Shown here piece by piece: positions 6,567 to 11,636 of a stretch of DNA of 11,636 bases. How positions within the stretch are numbered: position 1 is the stretch's first letter; each line of letters starts with the position of its first letter. A model generated the notes under the pieces. It saw only the letters and a program-made list of their open reading frames with translations, ran no database searches and was not told where the DNA came from. The translations under genes and the position numbers were made by a program. This DNA comes from Candidatus Accumulibacter vicinus (lineage in GTDB: Bacteria > Pseudomonadota > Gammaproteobacteria > Burkholderiales > Rhodocyclaceae), in assembly GCA_002425405.1 (NCBI GenBank), contig DIME01000081.1, positions 51,705 to 63,340 on the forward strand. The letters run 5' to 3'.

Positions 6567-7129
6567 AAGGTGATTCCTTTTGCTTTCAGTGCAGCCGCCA
6601 GCGAGTGATTGGCACGCGAGCAGTGCGTTTTGACGCTGCCCTCCGAGCAGCCCATGGCGGAGGCCGTCTCGGCCACATCCATATCCTCCCAGTAACGCAG
6701 GAGGAAGGCTTCCCGTTGACGTGCGGGCAGCGATTCTATCTCTTTTTCAATTATCGCAAGGAGTTGCGTTTGCTGGAGTTGGCCGTCCGGCGTTTGTGGG
6801 CTATATGATCCCGATTCACCACTGACCGTTTCAAGTGGATCGTAATCCTCGTCATCGCTGTGTGAAGAAAGCGACGAGAACAAGGTGGTCCACAGCGAGC
6901 GAACCTTGCTGCGCCGATAGTAGTCGCGAATCGTGTTCTGCAGGATGCGTTGAAAAAGCATCGGGAGTTCGGTCGACGGGTGATCGCCATATTTCTCGGC
7001 GAGCTTCATCATGGCATCCTGAACGATGTCGAGCGCTGACTCTTCATTACGCACCGCGAACATCGCCTGTTTGAAAGCACGACGTTCGATTGCAGTGAGG
7101 AAGTCCGACAGTTCGCGTTGGCTGGCCAG
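6563..7129 (-). CDS. ECF-like sigma-70 RNA polymerase factor
   Basis: Directs core RNA polymerase to a specific promoter set; the targets are unknown. From the chosen start it has 188 residues. Seen: the sigma region 2 domain at about 6-75, with EESALDIVQDAMMKLAEKY and LPMLFQRILQNTIRDYYRR; a Ser/Asp-rich linker (about 82-118); and region 4 at about 123-182, with LPARQREAFLLRYWEDMDVAETASAMGCSEGSVKTH split over its helix-turn-helix (about 151-171). Start: the frame has no ATG or GTG near the domain. As I recall, family members begin M-A-S-x-x-ELSDFL, and the M position here is CTG (7129-7127) with AAGGA eight bases upstream. TTG codons at 7210 or 7264 are alternatives adding 27 or 45 residues with no domain match. 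It heads a four-gene overlapping operon with DUF3619, DUF3106 and RDD, and is divergent from ilvB. Confidence 0.88.
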   Translation of the reverse strand: MASQRELSDFLTAIERRAFKQAMFAVRNEESALDIVQDAMMKLAEKYGDHPSTELPMLFQRILQNTIRDYYRRSKVRSLWTTLFSSLSSHSDDEDYDPLETVSGESGSYSPQTPDGQLQQTQLLAIIEKEIESLPARQREAFLLRYWEDMDVAETASAMGCSEGSVKTHCSRANHSLAAALKAKGITL

Positions 7130-7155
7130 AGCGAGAATCCTTGCTGTTGTTGGTT

Positions 7156-7168
7156 GGAAACTGTTTCC
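7156..7168. promoter_or_regulatory. 13-bp perfect palindrome in the sigma/ilvB divergent gap
   Basis: GGAAACTGTTTCC is a perfect inverted repeat with 6-bp arms and one central base. It lies 27 bp upstream of the likely sigma-factor start and 96 bp upstream of the ilvB ATG, where a repressor or activator of either gene would bind. On both strands it also begins with GGAAAC, similar to ECF-type -35 elements (GGAAC), which would allow autoregulation by the neighbouring sigma factor. I cannot name a matching -10, so the role is open. Confidence 0.4.
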
Positions 7169-7192
7169 GCAGGCGTCGGTTGTGTGAATGCC

Positions 7193-7219
7193 TTGACCAA
7201 TCGTGGCCAAAGCTTTAAC
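7193..7219 (+). promoter_or_regulatory. Weak candidate promoter for ilvBNC
   Basis: TTGACC (7193-7198) matches the -35 consensus at five of six positions, and TTTAAC (7214-7219) matches the -10 at four. The spacer is only 15 bp, shorter than ideal. Transcription would begin near 7226, about 38 bases before the ilvB ATG. No leader peptide rich in Ile, Val or Leu codons is visible, so classical attenuation is not supported. The control element may lie elsewhere in the 134-bp gap (7130-7263). Confidence 0.3.
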
Positions 7220-7263
7220 GTGGCAGACTTTTTTCGAGCAATTTGCTTGCTGGGGCGACGGCA

Positions 7264-8976
7264 ATGACGATGATGACCGGTGCGGAGATTGTAATCAGGT
7301 GCCTGCAGGAAGAAAAGGTCGAATATGTATTCGGCTATCCGGGTGGGGCGGTACTTCACATTTATGATGCCCTGTTCAAGCAGGATCAGATCAAACATAT
7401 TCTGGTCCGCCACGAACAGGCAGCAGTACATGCGGCCGACGGCCTGGCGCGGTCGTCATACAAAGTCGGCGTGGCGCTGGTGACCTCGGGTCCGGGCGCA
7501 ACCAACGCCGTGACCGGCATTGCCACGGCCTATATGGATTCGGTGCCGTTGGTGGTGATTTCGGGACAGGTGCCGAATGCCTATATCGGTCAGGACGCCT
7601 TCCAGGAGTGCGATACCGTCGGCATCACCCGACCTTGCGTGAAACACAACTTTCTGGTCAATGACGTACACCAGTTGGCGGTGACGATAAAGAAGGCCTT
7701 TTATATTGCCAACAGTGGCCGTCCGGGTCCGGTGGTGGTGGATATTCCGAAGGACGTTACCGCAGCCAAGTGCAAGTTCGAGTATCCGGAGACGATCCAG
7801 ATGCGATCGTACAACCCGGTCATCAAGGGGCATCTGGGCCAGATCAAGAAAGCGGTTCATATGTTGCTCGAGGCCAAGCGGCCGATGATCTACACCGGCG
7901 GGGGCGTCATTCTCTCCAATGGTGCCGATCAATTGACCAGGCTTACCCGCCGCCTGGGCTTTCCGATCACCAATACCCTGATGGGCCTCGGCGCTTATCC
8001 GGGAACCGACCGGCAATTCCTGGGCATGCCCGGCATGCATGGCACCGTCGAGGCCAATCTGGCGATGCAGCACTGCGACGTGCTGCTGGCCATCGGCGCC
8101 CGTTTTGACGATCGGGTGATCGGCAATCCGGAGAATTTCTCTTCCCTGCCGCGCAAGATCATCCACGTCGACATTGATCCCTCGTCGATCTCCAAACGCG
8201 TCAAGGTCGATGTGCCGATCGTCGGCAATGTCCCGGATGTTCTAGATGAAATGCTGAGGTTGCTGGAGGCCGGGAATGCCAGTCCGGATTCCGGGGTGCT
8301 GGCGGCATGGTGGCAGGAAATCGAGGAGTGGCGCGCCAAGCAGTGCATGAAATACCGGATGAAGAAGAGCATCATCATGCCGCAGTATGTCATGGAGAGG
8401 CTGTATGAGGTGACTGGGGGCAAGGCGATCGTGACTTCCGACGTTGGTCAGCATCAGATGTGGGCAGCACAATACTACAAGTTCGACGAGCCGCGGCGTT
8501 GGCTCAACTCGGGTGGTCTGGGCACCATGGGTGTCGGTCTGCCCTACGCCATGGGGGCGGCTCTGCAGCATCCGGAGATGGCGATTGCCTGCGTCACCGG
8601 CGAAGGCTCGATCCAGATGTGTATCCAGGAACTGTCAACCGCCAAGCAATTTCGTTTGCCGATCAAGATCATCAATCTCAACAACCGCTACCTGGGCATG
8701 GTTCGGCAGTGGCAGGAAATGTTTTACGGGAGTCGTTATGCGGAGTCGTACATGGATTCCTTGCCCGACTTCGTCAAGCTGGCGGAAGCTTATGGGCACG
8801 TCGGCATGCGCATCGACAAGCCAGAAGACGTCGAGCCGGCGCTGCGCAAGGCATTTATCGACCATAAGGACGATCTCGTATTCATGGATTTCATCACCGA
8901 TCAGAAAGCGAATGTCTTTCCGATGGTGGCTGCCGGCAAAGGTCTTGCCGACATGATCCTGACTGAAGACCTGTAA
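7264..8976 (+). CDS. ilvB: Acetolactate (acetohydroxyacid) synthase, large catalytic subunit
   Basis: Condenses two pyruvates to 2-acetolactate, or pyruvate with 2-ketobutyrate to acetohydroxybutyrate, the first common step of Val, Leu and Ile synthesis; uses thiamine diphosphate, Mg and FAD. 570 residues, a normal length. Seen: MTMMTGAEIV, aligned with MEMLSGAEMV of E. coli IlvI; GYPGGAVLHIYDAL; the catalytic glutamate in RHEQAAVHAADG (E51); SGPGATNAVTGIA; the FAD-domain part GARFDDRV; and the thiamine diphosphate motif from GEGS (446-449) to NN (473-474), followed by YLGMVRQWQ. The motif has Glu where many TPP enzymes have Asp. The frame extends seven codons upstream to a TTG at 7243, but ATG at 7264 fits the family. 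GGGG lies nine bases before it, a weak ribosome site. Also called ilvI in some annotations. Confidence 0.96.
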   Translation: MTMMTGAEIVIRCLQEEKVEYVFGYPGGAVLHIYDALFKQDQIKHILVRHEQAAVHAADGLARSSYKVGVALVTSGPGATNAVTGIATAYMDSVPLVVISGQVPNAYIGQDAFQECDTVGITRPCVKHNFLVNDVHQLAVTIKKAFYIANSGRPGPVVVDIPKDVTAAKCKFEYPETIQMRSYNPVIKGHLGQIKKAVHMLLEAKRPMIYTGGGVILSNGADQLTRLTRRLGFPITNTLMGLGAYPGTDRQFLGMPGMHGTVEANLAMQHCDVLLAIGARFDDRVIGNPENFSSLPRKIIHVDIDPSSISKRVKVDVPIVGNVPDVLDEMLRLLEAGNASPDSGVLAAWWQEIEEWRAKQCMKYRMKKSIIMPQYVMERLYEVTGGKAIVTSDVGQHQMWAAQYYKFDEPRRWLNSGGLGTMGVGLPYAMGAALQHPEMAIACVTGEGSIQMCIQELSTAKQFRLPIKIINLNNRYLGMVRQWQEMFYGSRYAESYMDSLPDFVKLAEAYGHVGMRIDKPEDVEPALRKAFIDHKDDLVFMDFITDQKANVFPMVAAGKGLADMILTEDL

Positions 8977-8988
8977 GGGAAAGGCAAG

Positions 8989-9480
8989 ATGCGACACATT
9001 ATTTCAATCCTGCTGGAGAATGAAGCTGGGGCACTGTCGCGGGTGGCTGGTCTGTTCTCGGCGCGCGCTTACAATATCGAGACCTTGACAGTTGCGCCAA
9101 CCGAAGACACCTCGCTTTCACGGCTGACCATCGTCACTTCGGGTACCGACGCAGTGATCGAGCAGATCACCAAGCAACTGAACAAACTGATCGACGTGAT
9201 CAAGGTCGTCGATCTCTCCGAGGCTGCCCATATCGAGCGGGAACTGATGCTCATCAAGGTGCGTGCCACGGGCAAGGACCGCGAGGAACTGAAGCGTCTG
9301 GCCGACATCTTCCGCGGTCACATCATCGACGTCACCGAATCGACCTACGTGGTCGAGCTGACAGCCAGTGGCGCGAAACTCGACTCGTTCATACAGGCGA
9401 TCGATGCCGGATTGATTCTCGAGACGGTACGTACCGGCGTGTGCGGCATCGGCCGTGGTGAACGCATTCTAAAAGTCTAA
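8989..9480 (+). CDS. ilvN: Acetolactate synthase, small regulatory subunit
   Basis: Binds the large subunit, raises its activity and gives valine feedback inhibition. 163 residues, the IlvH-type length. Seen: an N-terminal ACT domain (about 2-75) with RHIISILLENEAGALSRVAGLFSARAYNIE split over its first strand, loop and helix. It includes N11, G14 and N29, residues linked to valine binding or feedback resistance in E. coli IlvH, so the enzyme should be valine-sensitive. The C-terminal domain (about 80-160) has ERELMLIKV and IFRGHIIDVTESTYVVEL. It starts 12 bases after the ilvB stop, with a purine-rich AAGGGAAAGG just before the ATG, so the two subunits are co-transcribed. Also named ilvH. Function is confident. 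Confidence 0.96.
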   Translation: MRHIISILLENEAGALSRVAGLFSARAYNIETLTVAPTEDTSLSRLTIVTSGTDAVIEQITKQLNKLIDVIKVVDLSEAAHIERELMLIKVRATGKDREELKRLADIFRGHIIDVTESTYVVELTASGAKLDSFIQAIDAGLILETVRTGVCGIGRGERILKV

Positions 9481-9512
9481 TCAGATCGAACTGCGGGATA
9501 GAAGGAAATTTC

Positions 9513-10529
9513 ATGAAAGTTTATTACGACAAGGACGCCGACCTCTCCCTGATCAAGGGCAAGAAAGTCACCATCGTTGGCTACGGATCCCAGGGCCATG
9601 CACACGCGCAGAATCTGAGCGATTCCGGCGTCAAGGTCACGGTCGGTTTGCGCAAGGAGGGTTCGTCCTGGAGCAAGGCCGAGAATGCCGGCTTGAAGGT
9701 GGAGGAGGTGGCCCGGGCCGTCAGGGGTGCCGATGTGGTGATGATGCTACTCCCGGATGAGACCATTCCGCAGGTGTATCATGCGGATGTGGCGCCGAAC
9801 ATGAAGAAGGGGGCTGCCTTGGCCTTTGCCCACGGCTTCAATGTACATTACAATCAGGTGGTGCCGCGAGATGATGTGGATGTCATCATGATTGCGCCAA
9901 AGGGGCCGGGGCATACGGTTCGCTCGGAGTATCTCAAGGGGGGCGGCGTGCCGTCGCTGATCGCGGTACACCAGGATCGTAGCGGGAAGGCCAAGGATAT
10001 CGCGCTTTCCTATGCCGCAGCGAATGGCGGAACCAAGGGCGGGGTGATCGAGACCAACTTCCGTGAAGAGACTGAAACCGACCTCTTCGGAGAGCAGACC
10101 GTGCTCTGCGGTGGGGTCGTCGAACTGGCCAAGATGGGCTTCGAGACGCTGGTCGAGGCGGGTTACGCACCCGAAATGGCGTACTTCGAGTGCCTGCATG
10201 AACTCAAGCTGATCGTCGACCTGATGTATGAAGGCGGCATTGCCAACATGAACTACTCGATTTCGAACAATGCTGAATATGGCGAGTACGTGACCGGGCC
10301 GGAAGTGATCAACGAAAGCTCGCGTGCGGCCATGCGTGCGGCGCTCAAACGGATTCAGAACGGTGATTACGCGAAGATGTTCGTCCTCGAAGGGCGCACC
10401 AACTATCCGGCGATGACCGCGCGTCGCCGCCTGATGGCACAGCATGAGATCGAGACCGTTGGCGCCAGGCTGCGCGACATGATGCCCTGGATCAAGAAGA
10501 ACCGGCTGGTGGATCAGAGCAAGAACTGA
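9513..10529 (+). CDS. ilvC: Ketol-acid reductoisomerase (NADP+), class I
   Basis: Second common step of branched-chain amino acid synthesis: alkyl migration and NADPH reduction of 2-acetolactate or acetohydroxybutyrate to the dihydroxy acids, with two Mg ions. 338 residues, typical of the short class I enzymes. Seen: the Rossmann motif GYGSQGHAHAQNL (23-35); the RKEGSS loop (47-52), which usually sets NADPH preference; H107; K130 in APKGPGH; and the metal ligands and active-site acids D190, E194, E226 and E230, plus S251 in the knotted C-terminal domain. The full expected set is present. It starts 32 bases after ilvN, with AAGGAA upstream of the ATG, so ilvBNC is one operon. The next step (ilvD) is not in the window. 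Confidence 0.98.
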   Translation: MKVYYDKDADLSLIKGKKVTIVGYGSQGHAHAQNLSDSGVKVTVGLRKEGSSWSKAENAGLKVEEVARAVRGADVVMMLLPDETIPQVYHADVAPNMKKGAALAFAHGFNVHYNQVVPRDDVDVIMIAPKGPGHTVRSEYLKGGGVPSLIAVHQDRSGKAKDIALSYAAANGGTKGGVIETNFREETETDLFGEQTVLCGGVVELAKMGFETLVEAGYAPEMAYFECLHELKLIVDLMYEGGIANMNYSISNNAEYGEYVTGPEVINESSRAAMRAALKRIQNGDYAKMFVLEGRTNYPAMTARRRLMAQHEIETVGARLRDMMPWIKKNRLVDQSKN

Positions 10530-10539
10530 TCGATTGAAT

Positions 10540-10560
10540 GAAGGCAGTCGCGCTGCCTTC
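10540..10560 (+). terminator. Perfect 8-bp stem-loop between ilvC and pssA
   Basis: GAAGGCAG, a TCGCG loop and CTGCCTTC make a perfect stem starting 11 bases after the ilvC stop. Only a weak, interrupted T/C-rich stretch (TGCCCTCTTGG) follows, so it may be a partial terminator, an mRNA 3'-end stabiliser for ilvBNC, or both. pssA starts 40 bases later with no promoter I can see, which favours leaky read-through. Confidence 0.5.
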
Positions 10561-10599
10561 TGCCCTCTTGGTTCCTGCCCGTTTTCACTGCATAGCGCA

Positions 10600-11367
10600 A
10601 TGCCCGAAATCAAGCCTCGCAAGACCTTGTTCAACCCCGAGTTGCGGCGTCGAGGCATCTATGTTCTGCCGAACCTGTTCACCACGGCTGCGCTGTTCGG
10701 CGGTTTCTTCGCCATCGTGCAGGCGATGAAGGGCAGCTTCGAACTGGCTGCGGTGGGTATTTTTGTGGCTATGGTGCTTGATGGACTCGATGGGCGGGTA
10801 GCGCGTATGACGCGCACGCAAAGCGCGTTCGGGGCGGAGTACGATTCGCTGTCCGACATGGTCTCGTTCGGCGTCGCCCCAGCGCTGGTGACCTACGCAT
10901 GGACGCTCAAGGACATGGGGCGACTCGGCTGGATTGCCGCCTTCATCTACTGCGTCGGCGCAGCGCTCAGGCTGGCGCGCTTCAATACGACGCTGGAAGT
11001 GATCGATCGGCGTTATTTCCAGGGCTTGCCAAGTCCGGCCGCTGCGGCGCTGGTGACCGGTTTCTTCTGGGTGATGATCGACAAGCAGATTGCCGCTGCT
11101 GACGTGCGCTGGCTGGCCTGTGGGCTGGTGATCTTTGCCGGCATCTCGATGGTGTCCAATGTCCGCTTCTACAGTTTCAAGGACGTCAACCTGCGGCGCA
11201 GCGTACCGTTCATCTTTGTTGTCGCCATTGCACTTGGCTTTGCCGTGCTCTCCTACGATACGCCGGTGGCCCTCTTTGGTCTTTTCGTTGCGTATGCTCT
11301 CTCGGGGTACGTCCTGGCACTGATGCAGCTACTCCGGCGCAAGCCATCGCCGCCGCCAGTGGCTTAA
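10600..11367 (+). CDS. pssA: CDP-diacylglycerol--serine O-phosphatidyltransferase
   Basis: Makes phosphatidylserine from CDP-diacylglycerol and serine in the inner membrane, the committed step to phosphatidylethanolamine. 255 residues, about the length of the membrane-embedded (Bacillus-type) enzyme and unlike the phospholipase D-like E. coli PssA. Seen: RRRGIYVLPNLFTTAALFGG (17-36), then the CDP-alcohol phosphotransferase signature D64-G65-x2-A68-R69-x8-G78-x3-D82-x3-D86, complete; ALRLARFN (122-129) and FQGLPSPAAAA (140-150); then several C-terminal spans to about 245. ATG at 10600 gives MPEIKPRKTLFNP. The frame runs on to a TTG at 10534, adding 22 non-conserved residues across the stem-loop, so the ATG is preferred although its Shine-Dalgarno site is poor. 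The ilvC-pssA-leuA order is common in betaproteobacteria. Confidence 0.95.
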   Translation: MPEIKPRKTLFNPELRRRGIYVLPNLFTTAALFGGFFAIVQAMKGSFELAAVGIFVAMVLDGLDGRVARMTRTQSAFGAEYDSLSDMVSFGVAPALVTYAWTLKDMGRLGWIAAFIYCVGAALRLARFNTTLEVIDRRYFQGLPSPAAAALVTGFFWVMIDKQIAAADVRWLACGLVIFAGISMVSNVRFYSFKDVNLRRSVPFIFVVAIALGFAVLSYDTPVALFGLFVAYALSGYVLALMQLLRRKPSPPPVA

Positions 11368-11368
11368 T

Positions 11369-11392
11369 GTGAAAGTCGCGTTAGCGACTCAC
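11369..11392 (+). terminator. Stem-loop directly after pssA
   Basis: AGTCGC (11374-11379) and GCGACT (11384-11389) pair around GTTA. The stem can extend with GTG (11369-11371) and CAC (11390-11392) across an AA bulge. It starts one base after the pssA stop codon. No U-tract follows, so it is a possible 3'-end or rho-dependent stop structure, not a clear intrinsic terminator. Confidence 0.4.
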
Positions 11393-11395
11393 GAA

Positions 11396-11436
11396 TCTCC
11401 CCTCCCCACTTGTGGGGGAGGGGTCGGGGGAGAGGG
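11396..11436. repeat. GC-rich palindromic element, probably an interspersed repeat
   Basis: CCCCTCCCCAC (11399-11409) pairs with GTGGGGGAGGGG (11412-11423) with one bulged G; a further G-rich run, TCGGGGGAGAGGG, follows. TCTCCCC (11396-11402) can instead pair with GGGGAGA (11427-11433), giving two mutually exclusive folds. The minus-strand translation reads PLPRPLPHKWGGE, a string I associate with GC-rich palindromes scattered between genes in many proteobacteria and often mis-annotated as small proteins. Copy number elsewhere in this genome cannot be seen here. Confidence 0.55.
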
Positions 11437-11437
11437 A

Positions 11438-11487
11438 AACGGTCATGACTTTCATGATCAGGGGTGTCTTGCAAAGTCATGACCGTT
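11438..11487. repeat. Perfect 15-bp inverted repeat upstream of leuA
   Basis: AACGGTCATGACTTT (11438-11452) and AAAGTCATGACCGTT (11473-11487) are exact reverse complements around a 20-base loop. Each arm contains the palindrome GTCATGAC, and TCATGA occurs a third time at 11452-11457, followed at once by the palindrome TGATCA (11455-11460). The array could be a multi-site operator, a strong RNA hairpin between pssA and leuA, or the end of a mobile repeat. From 11488 to the leuA start I see only a TGGCCCGGCCA dyad (11539-11549) and no convincing promoter. Confidence 0.7.
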
Positions 11488-11570
11488 AGCTCGGCATCGC
11501 CCGTCTTGCGACACGAAGCCTCTCGCAGTTTCGGTCGGTGGCCCGGCCAGGGTAGTTCATCCTTATCTCC

Positions 11571-11574
11571 GGAG
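11571..11574 (+). promoter_or_regulatory. Shine-Dalgarno site of leuA
   Basis: GGAG lies seven bases before the ATG at 11582, inside CCGGAGTGAGCAC. It supports this start and shows that the 214-bp gap is not part of a longer leuA frame. Confidence 0.7.
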
Positions 11575-11581
11575 TGAGCAC

Positions 11582-11636
11582 ATGAAAGAGCACTTGGTAA
11601 TTTTTGATACCACACTGCGCGACGGCGAACAGAGCC
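11582..11636 (+). CDS. leuA: 2-isopropylmalate synthase, first 18 codons (cut by the right edge)
   Basis: Condenses acetyl-CoA with 2-ketoisovalerate, the first step specific to leucine; it draws on the product of the ilvBNC pathway just upstream. Only MKEHLVIFDTTLRDGEQS is present; the family enzyme is about 510 residues. FDTTLRDGEQS is the N-terminal strand of the DRE-TIM metallolyase barrel and holds the catalytic Arg and the metal-binding Asp. The same motif occurs in homocitrate synthase (nifV) and citramalate synthase (cimA), so the fragment alone does not exclude them. The ilvBNC-pssA-leuA order of betaproteobacteria decides for leuA. It is separated from pssA by 214 bp of dyad-rich DNA, so it may have its own promoter. 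Confidence 0.88.
   Translation, partial: MKEHLVIFDTTLRDGEQS

Noticed and set aside
7130..7263. Attenuator leader peptide upstream of ilvB
   Set aside because: No short frame with a run of Ile, Val or Leu codons, and no terminator hairpin followed by T residues.
7456..8166. Minus-strand open frame of 236 codons inside ilvB
   Set aside because: Shadow of a highly conserved gene; His-rich, low-information translation.
10534..10599. N-terminal extension of pssA from TTG at 10534
   Set aside because: Would place the perfect stem-loop inside the coding region and adds 22 residues not seen in the family as I recall it.
9747..10658. Minus-strand open frame of 303 codons opposite ilvC
   Set aside because: Covers almost all of ilvC, whose frame has every catalytic residue; the antisense translation shows no domain.
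11396..11487. CRISPR-like array from the clustered repeats before leuA
   Set aside because: The repeats are palindromic arms of different sequence with no regular spacers; only two or three short copies.
11364..11615. Minus-strand open frame of 83 codons in the pssA-leuA gap
   Set aside because: Its only striking part (PLPHKWGGE) comes from translating the C/G palindrome, and its 5' end overlaps leuA; treated as repeat, not gene.

Overview
The window looks like chromosomal DNA of a betaproteobacterium, most likely Rhodocyclales (Accumulibacter/Dechloromonas-like). The reasons are the fairly high G+C, the protein sequences, and two gene orders familiar from that class: lptFG divergent from pepA-holC-valS, and a sigma factor/DUF3619/DUF3106/RDD cluster divergent from ilvBNC-pssA-leuA. 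The genus assignment is inference. I saw no phage, insertion sequence, tRNA, rRNA or CRISPR array.

Left part (1-2927, minus strand, read right to left): pepA (M17 aminopeptidase), holC (DNA polymerase III chi), an unassigned 159-residue acidic protein, and the 5' part of valS, which runs off the left edge. pepA/holC and holC/unknown overlap by a few bases, so they form one translationally coupled operon. valS has its own perfect TATAAT box. pepA has a good sigma-70-type promoter in the 74-bp gap it shares with lptF.

Middle (3002-5151, plus): lptF and lptG overlap by ATGA and encode the membrane half of the LptB2FG lipopolysaccharide exporter. They run into a convergent operon only 7 bp away.

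Region 5159-7129 (minus, read right to left): an ECF-like sigma-70 factor, a single-span DUF3619 protein, an exported DUF3106 protein with LTxxQ-like repeats, and an RDD-family membrane protein. All four genes overlap. This is the least understood part of the window. I propose it as a candidate sigma/anti-sigma/periplasmic-sensor module; that role is inference.

Right part (7264-11636, plus): ilvB, ilvN and ilvC (acetohydroxyacid synthase large and small subunits, ketol-acid reductoisomerase), then pssA (phosphatidylserine synthase) behind a perfect stem-loop. A 214-bp gap holds three dyads, one of them probably a GC-rich interspersed palindrome and another a perfect 15-bp inverted repeat. The start of leuA follows. 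Together these genes build branched-chain amino acids and the main phospholipid precursor; leuA takes the leucine branch from 2-ketoisovalerate.

Non-ATG starts are common here: GTG for pepA, TTG for holC, and apparently CTG for the sigma factor.
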